Shown: positions 27,266 through 37,736 of the stretch, one piece after another
Numbering within the stretch: position 1 is the first letter of the stretch
Layout: the number at the start of each line of letters is the position of its first letter
Assembly (NCBI GenBank): GCA_004352715.1
Contig: SCFE01000004.1
Location: forward strand, 2,583,908-2,647,907
DNA from: Hofstenia miamia
Lineage: Eukaryota; Xenacoelomorpha; Acoela
DNA length: 64,000 nucleotides
Reading direction: 5' to 3'
Made by a program: the position numbers and the translations under genes
The notes under the pieces: generated by a model
The model's input: the letters and a program-made list of their open reading frames with translations, nothing else
Database searches by the model: none
Told to the model about the DNA's origin: nothing

Positions 27266-28289
27266 TAATCCATTAATTTCCCTTACAAATTCAGATTTGA
27301 TTTATCATGCAATTATCTAATTGCAATTGAATAATTTACGAAAATTGACATTGACGAGTGGAACACCCACGTTTTATTTTCTCTTTTACTACACTTTATC
27401 AAATCCTTTAAGAGTCTGAGAATAAAATTTTACAAAAAAATTTACTATACATTTACCAGGTCCAATTCCAGATGCGCGCATTTGAACAATTTATAAAATA
27501 TGACCTGTTAAATATTTTAATAGCCTAAAATTTATTGCAATGTAGAATGTTAAACTTCCAGACACAGATAACTAAACACTCATAATTCATTAAATAATAA
27601 AGATATCTAAAGTCTGAATCTTCTCTTCTTTCATGTACATCTTAATATACACGAAACAAAATAGTTGATGCAAGCTATTGCTGACACATCCTTTCGTCTG
27701 CCTCATTATTTGAATACTAAGAATCGGAAGCATTTGAATGTTTTCCAAAAATTATATAAAACACAAAATCAGAAACATTCATCATTACAGGGAAGCGCAA
27801 TTTCCCATAGGTGTATCTAACTACCAAAATTCCAAATTTAAATTAAAGTTACAACAGGGTGGTTGGGGTTAATGTAAAATTCCAAGATGTGTATACATTC
27901 TTCAAAATGTTGTTCTATACAATTCCGTCCTTTTGGGTTTAATTGCATACATTTGCAGAGTAATTGTTAATTCAGTTTACTAAAATTTGGGCCCACTTTT
28001 GCAATGTCTCGGTCGAAGCACGACACAGCCCATGCCTGTCTTTGTGCTGATCTGCATTGCTTTGAGTATATCAATGTAAAAGATTAAAAATTGCCCCAAA
28101 TTTCAAGCGATGCGAATGACATTTTCTATTAAATGGAGTACAATTAAAAAAACTTATCTTATTTCCTTTTTCAAAATCTCTAATAGCAACAAATTATACT
28201 GAAAAATTATTATTGAACTTAGCACATAGTCAGAATTCAATGAAATACTTCAACTTAATTAAAAAAGAATATTTTTTCATGCAACAGGA
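27266..28289. other. AT-rich intergenic stretch, no supported feature
   Basis: Nothing recognised between the two candidate islands. Confidence 0.55.
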
Positions 28290-28560
28290 TAAATTGCATG
28301 CATTTTTTCCAGGTGCAGGATATAATAACAGTTTAATCAGCACCTGTTGAAGCATACATTAACAGTTCAGAAATGAACGACAAGAGGTGCATGAATGAGA
28401 TAGTTTGAAGTTCTTGAGGGCATGGTGGAATGCAGCGTCCTTTCTTTTATCTGTCATAAGTGTTTATTCGATTACCGTCACTTACCTTCGCATTTTGACC
28501 GGTTGCCATTGCCGAAGCTTTGATCTCACAAGCCGTTTGTAAATATTGGTTTTTGCTTAA
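28290..28560. promoter_or_regulatory. Candidate regulatory island with paired E-boxes
   Basis: CAGGTG (28310-28315) and CACCTG (28341-28346) flank a 25-bp spacer, and a mixed-composition block with TTTATCTGTC and TTATTCGATTACCG follows. No open frame or repeat accounts for it. The enhancer reading is inference from motif content. Confidence 0.2.
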
Positions 28561-29997
28561 ATGATCTCAATAAATTAAACACATTCATTAGTATACAAAG
28601 TCTTTATAAACCCAATAACCTAACAAGCCTTTCTTTATTTTTATTTGCATTCACAGTAAACAAGCTAGTCTTTGTTTTGTAATAAGTGAGACGATTTTTT
28701 ACACTTACCATCTGTTTTCAGTTATAGAGTACTATAAATTATTTTACAACTGCTCTGTAAATTAATGACAATTTTTTTCTATAATTTACGTGATTCTATA
28801 TTTATTTAATATATATTATGCATTTTTACGTTAAATTTAACAAAGTTATATGTAAATTTTAAATTAAAAATTAAACAGCTTGATTCTCATTTATTGTGTT
28901 GCAAGCGAAAAATCTGCTGCTAAATCTAATTATAAGGATTTGATCTTGTGGTAATTTAAAAGAATAATACCCTGGATTATATTCCCTAATCAATCGAAAA
29001 ATAGTAAAAGTTTTCTAGCGGATGTCGATTAAAATTATTTGAAATTAGTTATGCAGAAAAAATAAATCTGCAAATAAAAATACATTTAGAATAATTATTT
29101 TTTAGCTAGTATTTTGTAGCATAATTTTTTTCACACTAATTATTATTCTTATTTAAATATATGCAAAAATGTATTTTTAATTAAAATTGATTAAAATTAA
29201 ATCTACTGTGAAACCATACGTGATTGATAACCCATTAACCTAACAATAAAGCTATGTTGTTATCTCATTAAATTTGAGATTTAATTTGATAATATAAAGC
29301 GTAATAATGAAGTTTTTACATACGAATGACTAATTCAAAGACTAAAAAAGGTTAAGTCATAGATATTTAGGAATAAAAAATGAACAATACCTTAAAAATT
29401 CTAAAAAGAATTTGGACCAACATTAAAATATAAACAATTGAAGACGGTATTTGTAGGGACAAAATAAAATTGTTTAGCCATAAAAAAATAACTTAAATTT
29501 CTAGTATTTATATTATTTTTTGAATTCGTAAAATCTTGTTGACATGCTGAATAATGATTTTTATGACTGTTTTTTATTCGCGTCGATTTGTTAGGCAATG
29601 GCGACTAGGGGCTAGACTTATAGTACGAGTCAAATACGTCTCGTGCCTAAATTAATCCTAAGTCGAACATTGTATTTACCAACCGGGTTGGTCCCTATTT
29701 TCAAAAAAAATTCTCCAAGCGTATTAAACAATTTGGAAATCCTTGAATATTGACACATCTATGGGAAATGTGCTTCTGTTATGGTGACCATTTGTGATAA
29801 AAACTGTTTCTGCACCTCTGTTTTTATAAAAAACCGATTTTCCAAGTCTTTCAAATTGGTCCCATAATAATTTGGCGAAAGGCTATGGCCGCAACAATTA
29901 GCCTCAACTATTTTGTTTTCTGTAAATAGACCACCCACGTTAGGTTCAGGCCTGTCGTAAGCAAAGTCAAAATTACAATATACAAATAAAACAGAAG
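28561..29997. other. AT-rich stretch downstream of the 127-residue open frame
   Basis: Mostly featureless. A less AT-rich patch at 29575-29950 includes caatggcgactagggg (hAT-terminus-like), but no partner end or target duplication was found. Confidence 0.5.
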
Positions 29998-30003
29998 TTT
30001 ATT
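29998..30003 (-). other. Poly(A) signal AATAAA for the 30048-30431 frame
   Basis: On the minus strand AATAAA lies about 45 bp past the stop codon of the 127-residue frame, a plausible distance for a short 3' UTR. AATAAA is common in AT-rich DNA, so this is only supportive. Confidence 0.35.
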
Positions 30004-30047
30004 CATTAAGTCTTGGTAAAATAGCTTATAATCTATAATAGTTTCCA

Positions 30048-30431
30048 TCACTTCCTTGGACCTTGTAAATTAAAAACATTTTTCTGAAAGCGTTTTGCTG
30101 TAGCACTACGCTCCTCCGAACCAGCACACGGGATTGCAATCGAGTGCCTCCGTTCACCACTATGGAATAACAAAGGCATTCTTTCAATTAACGAAGCTCC
30201 TATACTAGATCTTCTTTCATTTGTACTAGTCCGAAGAATTCCTAATCCAACTGATTCTGAATTACCGGGAGCATCCAAATCCGTTTTCTGAAATAAGGTC
30301 CTTCGAATGGTGGCAACCTCAGTTTGCATTTTTGTTAATGTTTTGTTCACTATAGCGATATCATCTTCTAACTTTGAAAGGACACTGTCTAATTCCTCTG
30401 TTTCCAAATTATCTTTTAAATAATAACTCAT
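30048..30431 (-). CDS. Small coiled-coil protein, unknown family
   Basis: 127 residues, the longest non-transposon frame in the window, with locally higher GC than its flanks. I do not recognise the family. Residues 14-46 show an unbroken heptad pattern: L14, L18, L21, I25, V28, L32, M35, V39, I42, L46, spaced 4-3-4-3, which predicts a five-heptad coiled coil. The C-terminal half is basic and Ser-rich and holds two RRxS-type kinase consensus sites in similar contexts (ERRSSI near residue 73, ERRHSI near 94). There is no signal peptide or membrane segment. The ATG at 30431 is the first in frame after an upstream stop. A possible splice acceptor (ttacaattag) sits just upstream, so this could be a last exon. 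Chance alone would give roughly one frame this long or fewer in the window; the heptads argue for real coding. Confidence 0.65.
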   Translation of the reverse strand: MSYYLKDNLETEELDSVLSKLEDDIAIVNKTLTKMQTEVATIRRTLFQKTDLDAPGNSESVGLGILRTSTNERRSSIGASLIERMPLLFHSGERRHSIAIPCAGSEERSATAKRFQKNVFNLQGPRK

Positions 30432-30436
30432 GATTT

Positions 30437-31971
30437 CTAATTGTAAATATTTGTCAAATCATTCATAAAAGTTACCGCATTATAACATCTATTATACTAT
30501 AATTCTTTAAATTATCACATTGTTATCAATTCATTCAAATCTCCGTTGTTCTACCACTTAGAAGATATTCTGTGCTAAATTATGAAATTGATCAAAACCC
30601 TAATATCCCTATTCAGCCTGAGGGAGGATCCCCTTATTAAACGCTTGATTATTGCTCAAAAACCTTTGGAGCTTTCTTAATTAACGAGACTTAGCGATAT
30701 TTCCTAAATTTTATTGGGGATCATAACCTCCGAATAAAATTTTTTTAGAATATCTGTTATTCTATGTATGGCATTGTTTTTGTTATTATGAAAAAGTATA
30801 TAAAATAAACCCGAAAATTATATTTGATAAGTTAAGAATAAATTCTAATGAATTTCATCATTTCCAATTGATAAAGCCAATATTTAATATATTACAAAAA
30901 AACCCAAATTTGAACATATGATGAATTCATCAAAGATAATGATGACATCAAATTTCTGGTTTTGCTTTAACATCATAATCCAATTCAGAGTTATATAGGG
31001 GCGGAGCGGATCCTGAGTTGCCCAAAAAGCACAGGTCAAAAAGCGATAAGGAATGGCGGCTGTCTTATTTTGACTGAAATGCCGCAATATACAATACCCA
31101 AACTACCAATACTTTACCCATCCATAATTGTAACAAAATTTTAAACTTGCTTTGAGCTATATTTTAATTAATTAAAAATAATAATGAGCACATCTCTACA
31201 AAATTTGTAATATTTCCTTTGCCACCATCATGACTAAATGTCCGAGCATACAGTCATTAAGCAGTTTACTGATTTAACTCGTACGTCTAACTTCTGATTA
31301 TTCCTTACCATCTTCAAGTACACAACCATACCATTCCCTACAATTGTTCAGATCTGGTATAAATGCATCCACTAGGCATTCTCGAACAACCCATTGAAAT
31401 TTTAACAAAAATAGAATTTTTTAATGGCTTGAACAATCCAGATGTGTCATCATGACTGACGTCCCAAATTTGTATACCCTCAAATTACTTTTTGTCAAAT
31501 TAATCCTTGATGCACACAAATTCTTAAATATGAACTATTTTCATTGAGTCTATGCTCCTAAACTTTACCCTTTCGCTATGCTGATGAGCGTATGTTTCCT
31601 TCACTGTATATAATTCGAGATTGTGAGGGGTAAATAAATGCCTCACTCCAATTTCATTTTAACTATAATATATTCTATTCATTGCTTAAAAGATAATTCG
31701 TATTGAATGGTACACGTACTACGAAAGTAAAGGAGCAGTACTTGCAGGAATGACTATTATAAAATTTTAATTAGCTACCCATATAGCCTCAAATTTCGTT
31801 ACAATATTCAATAATTAAAACTTGAAATAAATAAAATATAGAATGTAAGTACTTTAGTAAACCATCAGCCATTGCATTATCTTTTCTCAATAGATTGCCT
31901 CACAAAAATCAGTTGATGGCATTTGTGATGAGCAAAAGCCATCAGAATTGTATCGTCTGCAATAATATAAT
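30437..31971. other. Region upstream of the coiled-coil frame; possible intron
   Basis: On the minus strand a donor-like GATG/GTAAGG boundary (exon side ending at 31309) closes a short open segment whose phase would join correctly to the acceptor at 30437. That match has a one-in-three chance of being accidental. A hAT-terminus-like GGGGCGGAGCGGATCC lies near 30999 without a partner. Otherwise featureless. Confidence 0.25.
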
Positions 31972-32038
31972 CTATTTAGAAAGGATATATATATATATAT
32001 ATATATATACTGTATTTAGAAAGGATATATATATATAT
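31972..32038. repeat. (TA)n tracts within a short tandem duplication
   Basis: The unit TATTTAGAAAGGA followed by a TA run occurs twice in succession (TA at 31985-32009 and 32025-32038). It resembles the gap-flank duplications elsewhere but has no Ns. Confidence 0.85.
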
Positions 32039-32072
32039 CAGTTCGGAATTAAGCACTAAATGTACTGTATAA

Positions 32073-32350
32073 GACTTGGGTCTGATCATTGATAATAAAC
32101 TGTCAAGGATTCCCCATGTTTATAAAGCTTTTTACCAAGTGGACACTGGGAGTCCAAGATTGAACCTACATGGAAAGGCTTATGGATATAAAGTTATTAC
32201 CTCTGTATAATACATGGAGCTTCAAAGTGATATTTTCATGCCTAAATTGATAAACGGCTGTTTTGAATTGGACTGCAGCAAAAAATTCATCTATATCGAG
32301 GAATGCTCGCAGATCCCATATATGATATCCCAACAACAAACAAATAAAAG
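32073..32350 (+). pseudogene. LINE reverse transcriptase fragment (post-palm region)
   Basis: The frame at 32073-32210 begins DLGLIIDNKLSRIPHV. This fits the segment after the catalytic core of CR1/L2/jockey-type reverse transcriptases, whose pattern is LG..ID..L....H. A second frame continues with a Cys/Ser-Lys-Lys segment near 32270 like the usual LQ.+QNRA region, so a frameshift or decay separates them. There are no catalytic motifs, ends or tail: a short relic unrelated in position to the larger LINE at 36-37.8 kb. Confidence 0.5.
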
Positions 32351-33661
32351 TCTGACAATAACTTCTGGATTCCTATACAATGTGTCGCAAATACGTTACC
32401 AAACGAAATGCAAAATAAACTTCAAAAAATAATGGAAAATATGAGGAACCCATTTTCCTCTCAGTGCCCATGAAAAGCTTTATTTTTTCAGGAATATGAA
32501 GGAGGTATGAGTTCCTCAAATAAATGGATTCAATTTTCCAAATTACAAGAAAGTAGGACTTTTTAATATTTGATGGTTCTACATGTGTACTGTGATTATG
32601 AATATTTGTCATTCTTTTTGGCTATACCACAGTGAGTTGAGATTTTGCATGCAGCCCTTAAAACTATCTTTCTTTTTATTTCTAATTCGAAAAACCTCTC
32701 CCGTAAAACATTTTTAATTTTTTCAAGAGGGCCATAGGGAATTAATTGAGAAATATAAAATAAAAATTAATTTACAGCACTAAAAATATTCTACAAATCA
32801 TTTGATAATATAAACTTTTTATTGAGCTTTTCAGCTATACAAAAATCAATTTCGAGCATAACTTTGAAGGTTCTTGTAGTGCAAATGTTTCTTTTCTGTA
32901 GGTTAAGAATGATGATTGTCCATAGAATCATGGTCCCCCAAAGTCGGCCCTAGCTTTGCTGTAATTTATTTTTCAGATCTATATTTAAGATGTACATACC
33001 GTAGTTGGAAAAGGTTCCCACTTTCTGCCAGACAACCATTCTACATTCGTTTTGAAAAAATAGGAGTTACAATTAAAATGTTCTTCAAACTTTCGTTGTT
33101 ATTAATCAGAAAGCGAATATGGTTATTGCATTATATTTGATCAACATTATGACCTATAACAGTGTCATTACCTTTAATAAATCATTAACTAAAATCATAT
33201 TTAAATATTACGATTGTCTCAACCAATACAACTGCAAGTTTATTGAAGATCAAATTATCCTAATTCACTGAACAGGCCTACAGCAACATTGCGCGTGGTC
33301 CCCAGGTTTTGAAAAATGTCTTTTCCTATCAAAAAATCACAGTAATTACATGAACATGTTATATTTTAAAGGTGAAAGTTAATGAAAGTAAACTTTGAGG
33401 TATATAAGAAGTGAAAGCAGGAATTTTTTTAAAAAATAACTGACTTTCAGTAAGCCATAGAGGCGCAAAACCGTGTAGAAGTTGTACCCTCTGCTCAGTG
33501 GTTGCAGCCCTGATCCTGAACTTCATCAAATATGTGTCCATTAAGATAAGTTTTAAGTGTTTAAGTGATTTTAAATCCTATAATTGAATGTAGAAAGATT
33601 GAAATAGCTTGGTACTTAATTAATATTAAATTTCACTAGGTGTGTGGCAGAAATATTCAGA
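32351..33661. other. AT-rich stretch; possible old repeat near 33250-33530
   Basis: Balanced-composition words (ttgcgcgtggtccccagg near 33290; ctcagtggttgcagccctgatcc near 33496) suggest an old transposon or SINE body, but I cannot define ends. A pyrimidine tract with cag near 32970 could be a splice acceptor, with no matching exon evidence. Confidence 0.35.
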
Positions 33662-33741
33662 AGGGCGCGGAAATTGAACCAATCAGTAGATTGACATGTG
33701 GTCCAACAGTCAATCTTAACACTTGGGCTTGTTTCGCCACC
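33662..33741 (-). repeat. Probable tRNA-derived SINE head
   Basis: On the minus strand GCCCAAGTGTTAAGA (A-box-like, about 33714-33728) precedes GGTTCAATTTCC (B-box, 33669-33680) by about 35 bp, close to tRNA spacing. Between them ATTGAC and GTCAAT form a stem. The segment ends CGCGCCC. Downstream on the minus strand the body would extend toward 33540. It is not a functional tRNA, because the anticodon loop is too long. A single copy in the window prevents confirmation. Confidence 0.4.
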
Positions 33742-34355
33742 GCTTTGAAGCCATCTGCTGATAGACACATGTTTATACTTTATTAATCTCTTTCAACCAT
33801 AAATCAACTGTGTCTTAATATATTACAATTCCTCAAATCCGTTAGAACATGGGCTTTTATGTTAGACCTTGTTGTTGGTGCAACATCTGCATGCACATGT
33901 TTCCTCTGGTAATCGCCAGAAATTTGCATTTATCAATTATAGAAATATGCAAGAAACGTAAGAATGAATGCATATGGAAGCAATATTTTCACAGCATATG
34001 ATAAAGAAGGAAATTGTGCATGTACACTTCCATAGCGCAGATAACACTTCATTCCATCTGCTGATCCACAAACATCCATCCTAATCAAAAGGGAATCATT
34101 AGAAAAAATAAATGGATTATGCTAGCACTACTCTGAACTATCACTCAAGACTGTGTGATTACAAAAAAAATGCAAAATACTTTCAAAATTTTACATATGT
34201 TCTAAACAAAGAATAAAACCTTACCACACAAAGCTAACTTTTTCTTTGAGACTTCATTTGCCTATATCTCATAATAAAATTATATATCTTCTTACATGAA
34301 GGCTTGAGATGAAGAACAATTATCCAAATAATTCTCAAAGAAGAACTGCAATACT
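33742..34355. other. Short AT-rich stretch, no supported feature
   Basis: CCATCTGCTGAT occurs at about 33752 and 34057, a minor direct repeat. Nothing else recognised. Confidence 0.5.
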
Positions 34356-34390
34356 ATTACTCTTTCCGACCAAATCGAAATTTTAGGTTT

Positions 34391-34443
34391 GCAAATTGAA
34401 CTACTATTCATGCAAGTCAAATTCATAGTCATGCAAATCGAAC
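34391..34443 (+). repeat. 21-bp tandem repeat in the left arm of the fold-back element
   Basis: About 2.5 units, each starting GCAAATTGAAC, GCAAGTCAAAT and GCAAATCGAAC at 21-bp intervals. This is the counterpart of the longer array in the right arm. Confidence 0.75.
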
Positions 34444-34796
34444 TTATTTTTTCACAATGCTTCTTAGTATAAACATCCCATGTATTTATATATTAGGCAA
34501 CAATATTTAATTTGAAAACGGACTGTTTATAACATTTTCTATTACTTTTCTTAACATAACCAAACCTTTCATTATGTATAAAATAATAAGATAAAAATAA
34601 ATCTGCAGAAACCAGATTATTTACAATGTAAATTTATTCAAATATAACAAAGTTTGTAATTTAAATTGTACAATTGAATACACGATGTATTTTTGTCTTT
34701 GCAACCAACTTCATCGACGTTATGTTTAAAAAGTTTCAAAGTCTACTTTCTGTGGTAAAATAACATATTTCTATAATGAAAGCAACATCAATTTAT

Positions 34797-34876
34797 TTTG
34801 CCGTGCTTCAAGAGGGCGGGCAGAAGTTGGCCAAATGCAGGTTCCCTTTTTGTAAATTATCCTGGATCAGGCATTG
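34797..34876 (-). mobile_element. hAT-like terminal fragment inside the fold-back element
   Basis: The reverse complement begins CAATGCCTGATCCAGGATAA, a hAT-type terminus. CAGTTTAT follows it (34877-34884), and CAATTTAT precedes position 34797: 7 of 8 match. The other end has no convincing inverted repeat, so this is probably a truncated or internally collapsed copy. It lies just upstream of the transposase fragment and would explain loss of its N-terminal part. Confidence 0.4.
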
Positions 34877-34918
34877 CAGTTTATTCTTACATGGAATCGC
34901 TTTTTTGAAAGGAAAAGA

Positions 34919-35305
34919 GGATTGCTTAACAAGGATTCTTGCTTTGAGTGGTTTGTTAGAGAAACATCTCACATCAGAGACAACTTTCACAGTAACAATG
35001 ATGCGGTTGTGGTATTAGATAATACTCTATGCCACAGTAAAATAGAAGTTCGTATTTCATTCTTGATATCTGCTTCTTATCTCCTATCGAATTGTTTTTT
35101 ATACTTTCAAAACCGAATACAAGACTCAATTGCGAGAATGTCTAGTAGAAATCTTGATAACACCATTTGGCATGACATAGAGTCAACCCCGCCTTAATTT
35201 TTTTCTGAGCAAATCATTGATCACTTGATTTTTAAAGTAGAAAACATTCACCAAGCAGTGGTAGATTTTAATAATGTCAAAAACAATATGAATCATGCTT
35301 ACAAC
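34919..35305 (+). pseudogene. DDE transposase fragment, IS630/Tc1-mariner type
   Basis: The plus-strand frame contains NNDAVVVLDNTLCHSKIE, the hallmark second-Asp segment (DNAPCHS-type; Asp codon at 35018) of DDE endonucleases in the IS630/Tc1/mariner superfamily. Downstream the expected LNPIE segment appears only in another frame (SPIEL, Glu codon 35089-35091). The first frame then resumes with QNRIQDSIARM, so an indel pair disrupts the protein and the Asp-Glu spacing is short. A C-terminal remnant (IHQAVVDFNNV, then MNHAYN) runs to 35305. The N-terminal HTH part and first Asp are absent. It is clearly inactive. Confidence 0.7.
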
Positions 35306-35547
35306 CAAGGACGTACGCAGGATTTTCTGACAAGGGGACATCTTAGTCATTACCAAAAGCGCTACGAAGCTCCGCGAAAATTTTTGAAAATATTGAACAA
35401 ATACATCCTAAAATGCATTTCAAGACCTTATATTTTAAATATTTCTATTGTTTACCAAAAAATTTCATTTACCATTCACAATCAATTTTGAAAACCTGAC
35501 GTGAAGAGGGGAGATTCCACCATTTCTCCCCCTCGCGTACGCAACTG
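35306..35547. mobile_element. hAT-like MITE, 242 bp (family shared with 42156 and 46111)
   Basis: The left end CAAGGACGTACGCAGG and the right end CGCGTACGCAACTG are inverted partners. The internal words TTTTCTGAC, GGGGACATCTTAG and CATTACCAAAA are shared with the other two copies. The putative target duplication, CTTACAAC (35298-35305) and ATTCCAAC (35548-35555), matches at 6 of 8, so this copy is older. It sits exactly at the 3' end of the transposase relic. Confidence 0.72.
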
Positions 35548-35807
35548 ATTCCAACTGCACGATTTAAATTTAAACTTTGGTATATTTGACTATTATTATA
35601 TTGAAAATAATCTATTATACTGGTTTCCCAAGTTTTAATTCTAGCCTATTATTTTATATATGAAGTACAATAAATATATAATGAAATGTTTGGTTATGTT
35701 AAGAAAAGTAAAAGAAAACTTTTTATAATATCAATTCAAATGAAATACTGTTACTTAATATATAAATATATGAGATATTTGCATTCAGAACCATTGTGAA
35801 AAAATAT

Positions 35808-35902
35808 GCTCAATTTGCACGACTATAAATTCAAAATGCATGACTATAAATTCAAAATTCATGACTATAAATTCAATTTGCATGAATATTAGTTCAATTT
35901 GC
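35808..35902 (-). repeat. 21-bp tandem repeat in the right arm of the fold-back element
   Basis: About 4.5 units. On the minus strand each starts GCAAATTGAA or a variant and ends TATAGTCAT or TATTCAT. Translated, it gives a seven-residue periodicity (QIELIFM, QIEFIVM and so on), which is why a spurious 63-codon frame exists here. Confidence 0.8.
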
Positions 35903-35937
35903 TTGCCTGAAATTTCAATTTGGTCAGAAAAAGTAAT

Positions 35938-36303
35938 TGTGTGATCTAGACTTAAATTTTCGTAAAACTGCATCATTCACAATAAATGAATAATGATTGA
36001 GGATTTCGAAACCCCTAAGTGAAGAAAAAGTCTAAGTTAGACTTCGGAGAGGTAGAAAATCTATTCAATAGCTTATTTATCCCTGTTATCCATAATAAAA
36101 TAATGCATAGGGGCGACATTCAATACCCTAAAAGATTAACCACTTAATATAGGCAAGGGTACAAAGGATATGCAATAGGCCATAAAGGGTTATATCTATA
36201 CGGCAACTACATATCAGGGAGCAACTCAATTGAATTCATTGAAACGATTTATCAATTATTTTAAATTATATTTCGATGTTATTCAAGTTTATTTAAACAA
36301 TTA
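35938..36303. other. Spacer between the fold-back element and the LINE
   Basis: Contains a short inverted word pair (AAGTCTAAGTTAGACTT at about 36028-36044, a near-palindrome). No other feature. Confidence 0.5.
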
Positions 36304-36342
36304 TAACACTTAAAGTATGCAGCTCAAAAAACTCTTATTTCC

Positions 36343-37595
36343 ATGTGTGATTTAAAAGTTCTTGACCCAAAGCAATTCGATACAGTACCAGGTAAATCCA
36401 CTGTTCTGGCGTTGATAGAGCTACTTCATAAATGGTTTGAAAGTTTGGATGATGGCAGTAAATTTATACGTGTTTTTCTCCTAGATTTTACCAAAGCCTT
36501 TGATTTGGTAGATCACCGTGTGCTTAAGAGTAAACTTTTAGAGATCAATTTGTCTAGCCATTCGTTAAATTGGATATTGTTCTTTTTGACAGGAAGGAAA
36601 CAAAGGATTCGTCTGCCCGATGGTACATTATCGAGTTGGAATGATGTTCTAGCTGGGGTGCCTCAAGGGACCAAACTAGGACCTTGGCTGTTTATTCTCC
36701 TCGTAAATAGTTTGCTGATTGATTACGAGATGCGTCTGAAATACGTGGACGATACTACTTTTTGGGAAGTAGTAAAGAAATCAGCGGCAGGATGTGGCAT
36801 TGATACACTAAGACAGGTAGTAAACTGGTCAGATGAACACAATATGGCATTGCATCCAAATAAATCCAAGGAACTCACTATATCTTTCTTGCAAAATTTT
36901 ACCCAACCTGCTTTACTTGAAGTTGATGACATCATCGTCAATCGTGCCGATCCTGTGAAACTACTAGGCGTTTTTTTACAGTCGAACTTGAAATGGTCAG
37001 AAAATACAAATCACTTGGTGCGCAAGGCGTCTAAACGTCTACATTTTCTTAAGCTTTCAGTTCACAATGGTGTTACCCCTGATCACGTCTACACTATTTA
37101 CACTTCCACCGTGCGACCCCTCTTGGAATATTGCGCTCCTTTGTGGCATAATCAGCTTACACAAAGTCAACGTGACAATATCGAACGTATACAGCGTCGA
37201 GCTTTCAAAATAATTTTGCCCAATTTGACTTATTCTGAAGCACGNCCCTCTTGGAATATTGCGCTCCTTTGTGGCATAATCAGCTTACACAAAGTCAACG
37301 TGACAATATCGAACGTATACAGCGTCGAGCTTTCAAAATAATTTTGCCCAATTTGACTTATTCTGAAGCACGTGAAAAACTAAGTTCACCTACACTGTTT
37401 GACAGAAGAGAAATTATATGTGGCAAATTATGGAATAATATTCAGAAGTCATCACACCCTCTTCATTACCTTGTTCCTCAGGCACGAACCCATCTTTATT
37501 CTTTGCGCACTCAACGTTCCCACGATACTTTTGTTAAAACGAATCGTCTTGGATCCTCGTTCATTTACTCACCTATAAGAAAGGACATTTCATGA
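36343..37595 (+). CDS. Partial LINE reverse transcriptase (L2/CR1 type), interrupted by an assembly artefact
   Basis: Recognisable reverse transcriptase blocks in order: DPKQFDTVPGKST (residues 8-20); motif A, LDFTKAFDLVDH (47-58, catalytic Asp48); GVPQGTKLGPWLF (105-117); the active-site box YVDD (134-137); and then LLGVFLQSNLKW (about residue 206 on). The C-terminal region (EYCAPLWHN, RIQRRAF) is standard for this group. At 37245 a single N is flanked by an exact 127-bp duplicate (37118-37244 and 37246-37372). If one copy is dropped, the frame before and after is continuous to the stop at 37593-37595, so this is probably an uninterrupted young copy. No promoter or N-terminal domains are present, so it is not an autonomous gene. 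The product would copy its own RNA at nicked target DNA in the nucleus. Confidence 0.88.
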
Positions 37596-37689
37596 TTCAT
37601 ACGACATAGCTTACAGAGTTTTCTGTTTTGCCCCACACTTATTTTGTTCTTGTATAATTTTTGTGGTGTATGTATTATAGTCTCTACGC

Positions 37690-37719
37690 ATGCCACTTTG
37701 ACCTTTTGGTCACCGGCAT
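37690..37719 (+). other. 3'-UTR hairpin of the LINE
   Basis: ATGCC (37690-37694) pairs with GGCAT (37715-37719). Within it TGACC (37699-37703) pairs with GGTCA (37708-37712) around a TTTT loop. It lies about 20 bp before the (ATT)n tail, where LINE 3' stem-loops recognised by the reverse transcriptase usually sit. Confidence 0.6.
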
Positions 37720-37736
37720 TGTTGCAAAATACACAC

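Larger units (their letters stand above)
34356..35937. mobile_element. Fold-back DNA transposon with long inverted repeats and a decayed IS630/Tc1-type transposase
   Basis: A left arm at about 34356-34646 is matched, inverted, by a right arm at about 35581-35937. The match runs from ATTACT.TTTC.GACCAAAT at the outer ends to TCAAATATA at the inner ends and includes a near-exact block, ACTTTTCTTAACATAACC. The arms are diverged and differ in the copy number of a 21-bp tandem repeat (about 2.5 left, 4.5 right). Between them lies a transposase fragment (34919-35305) and two hAT-like insertions. The total is about 1.6 kb, far too little coding sequence for autonomy, so this is an internally deleted old copy. 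A target duplication could not be placed. Confidence 0.7.

Noticed and set aside
30995-31020. hAT-terminus-like GGGGCGGAGCGGATCC
   Set aside because: No inverted partner and no target duplication found.
35785-35976. Minus-strand 63-codon frame with a seven-residue repeat
   Set aside because: Translation of the 21-bp tandem repeat in the fold-back arm, not a protein gene.
36723-36941. Minus-strand frame of 72 codons
   Set aside because: Shadow of the LINE reverse transcriptase frame on the plus strand.
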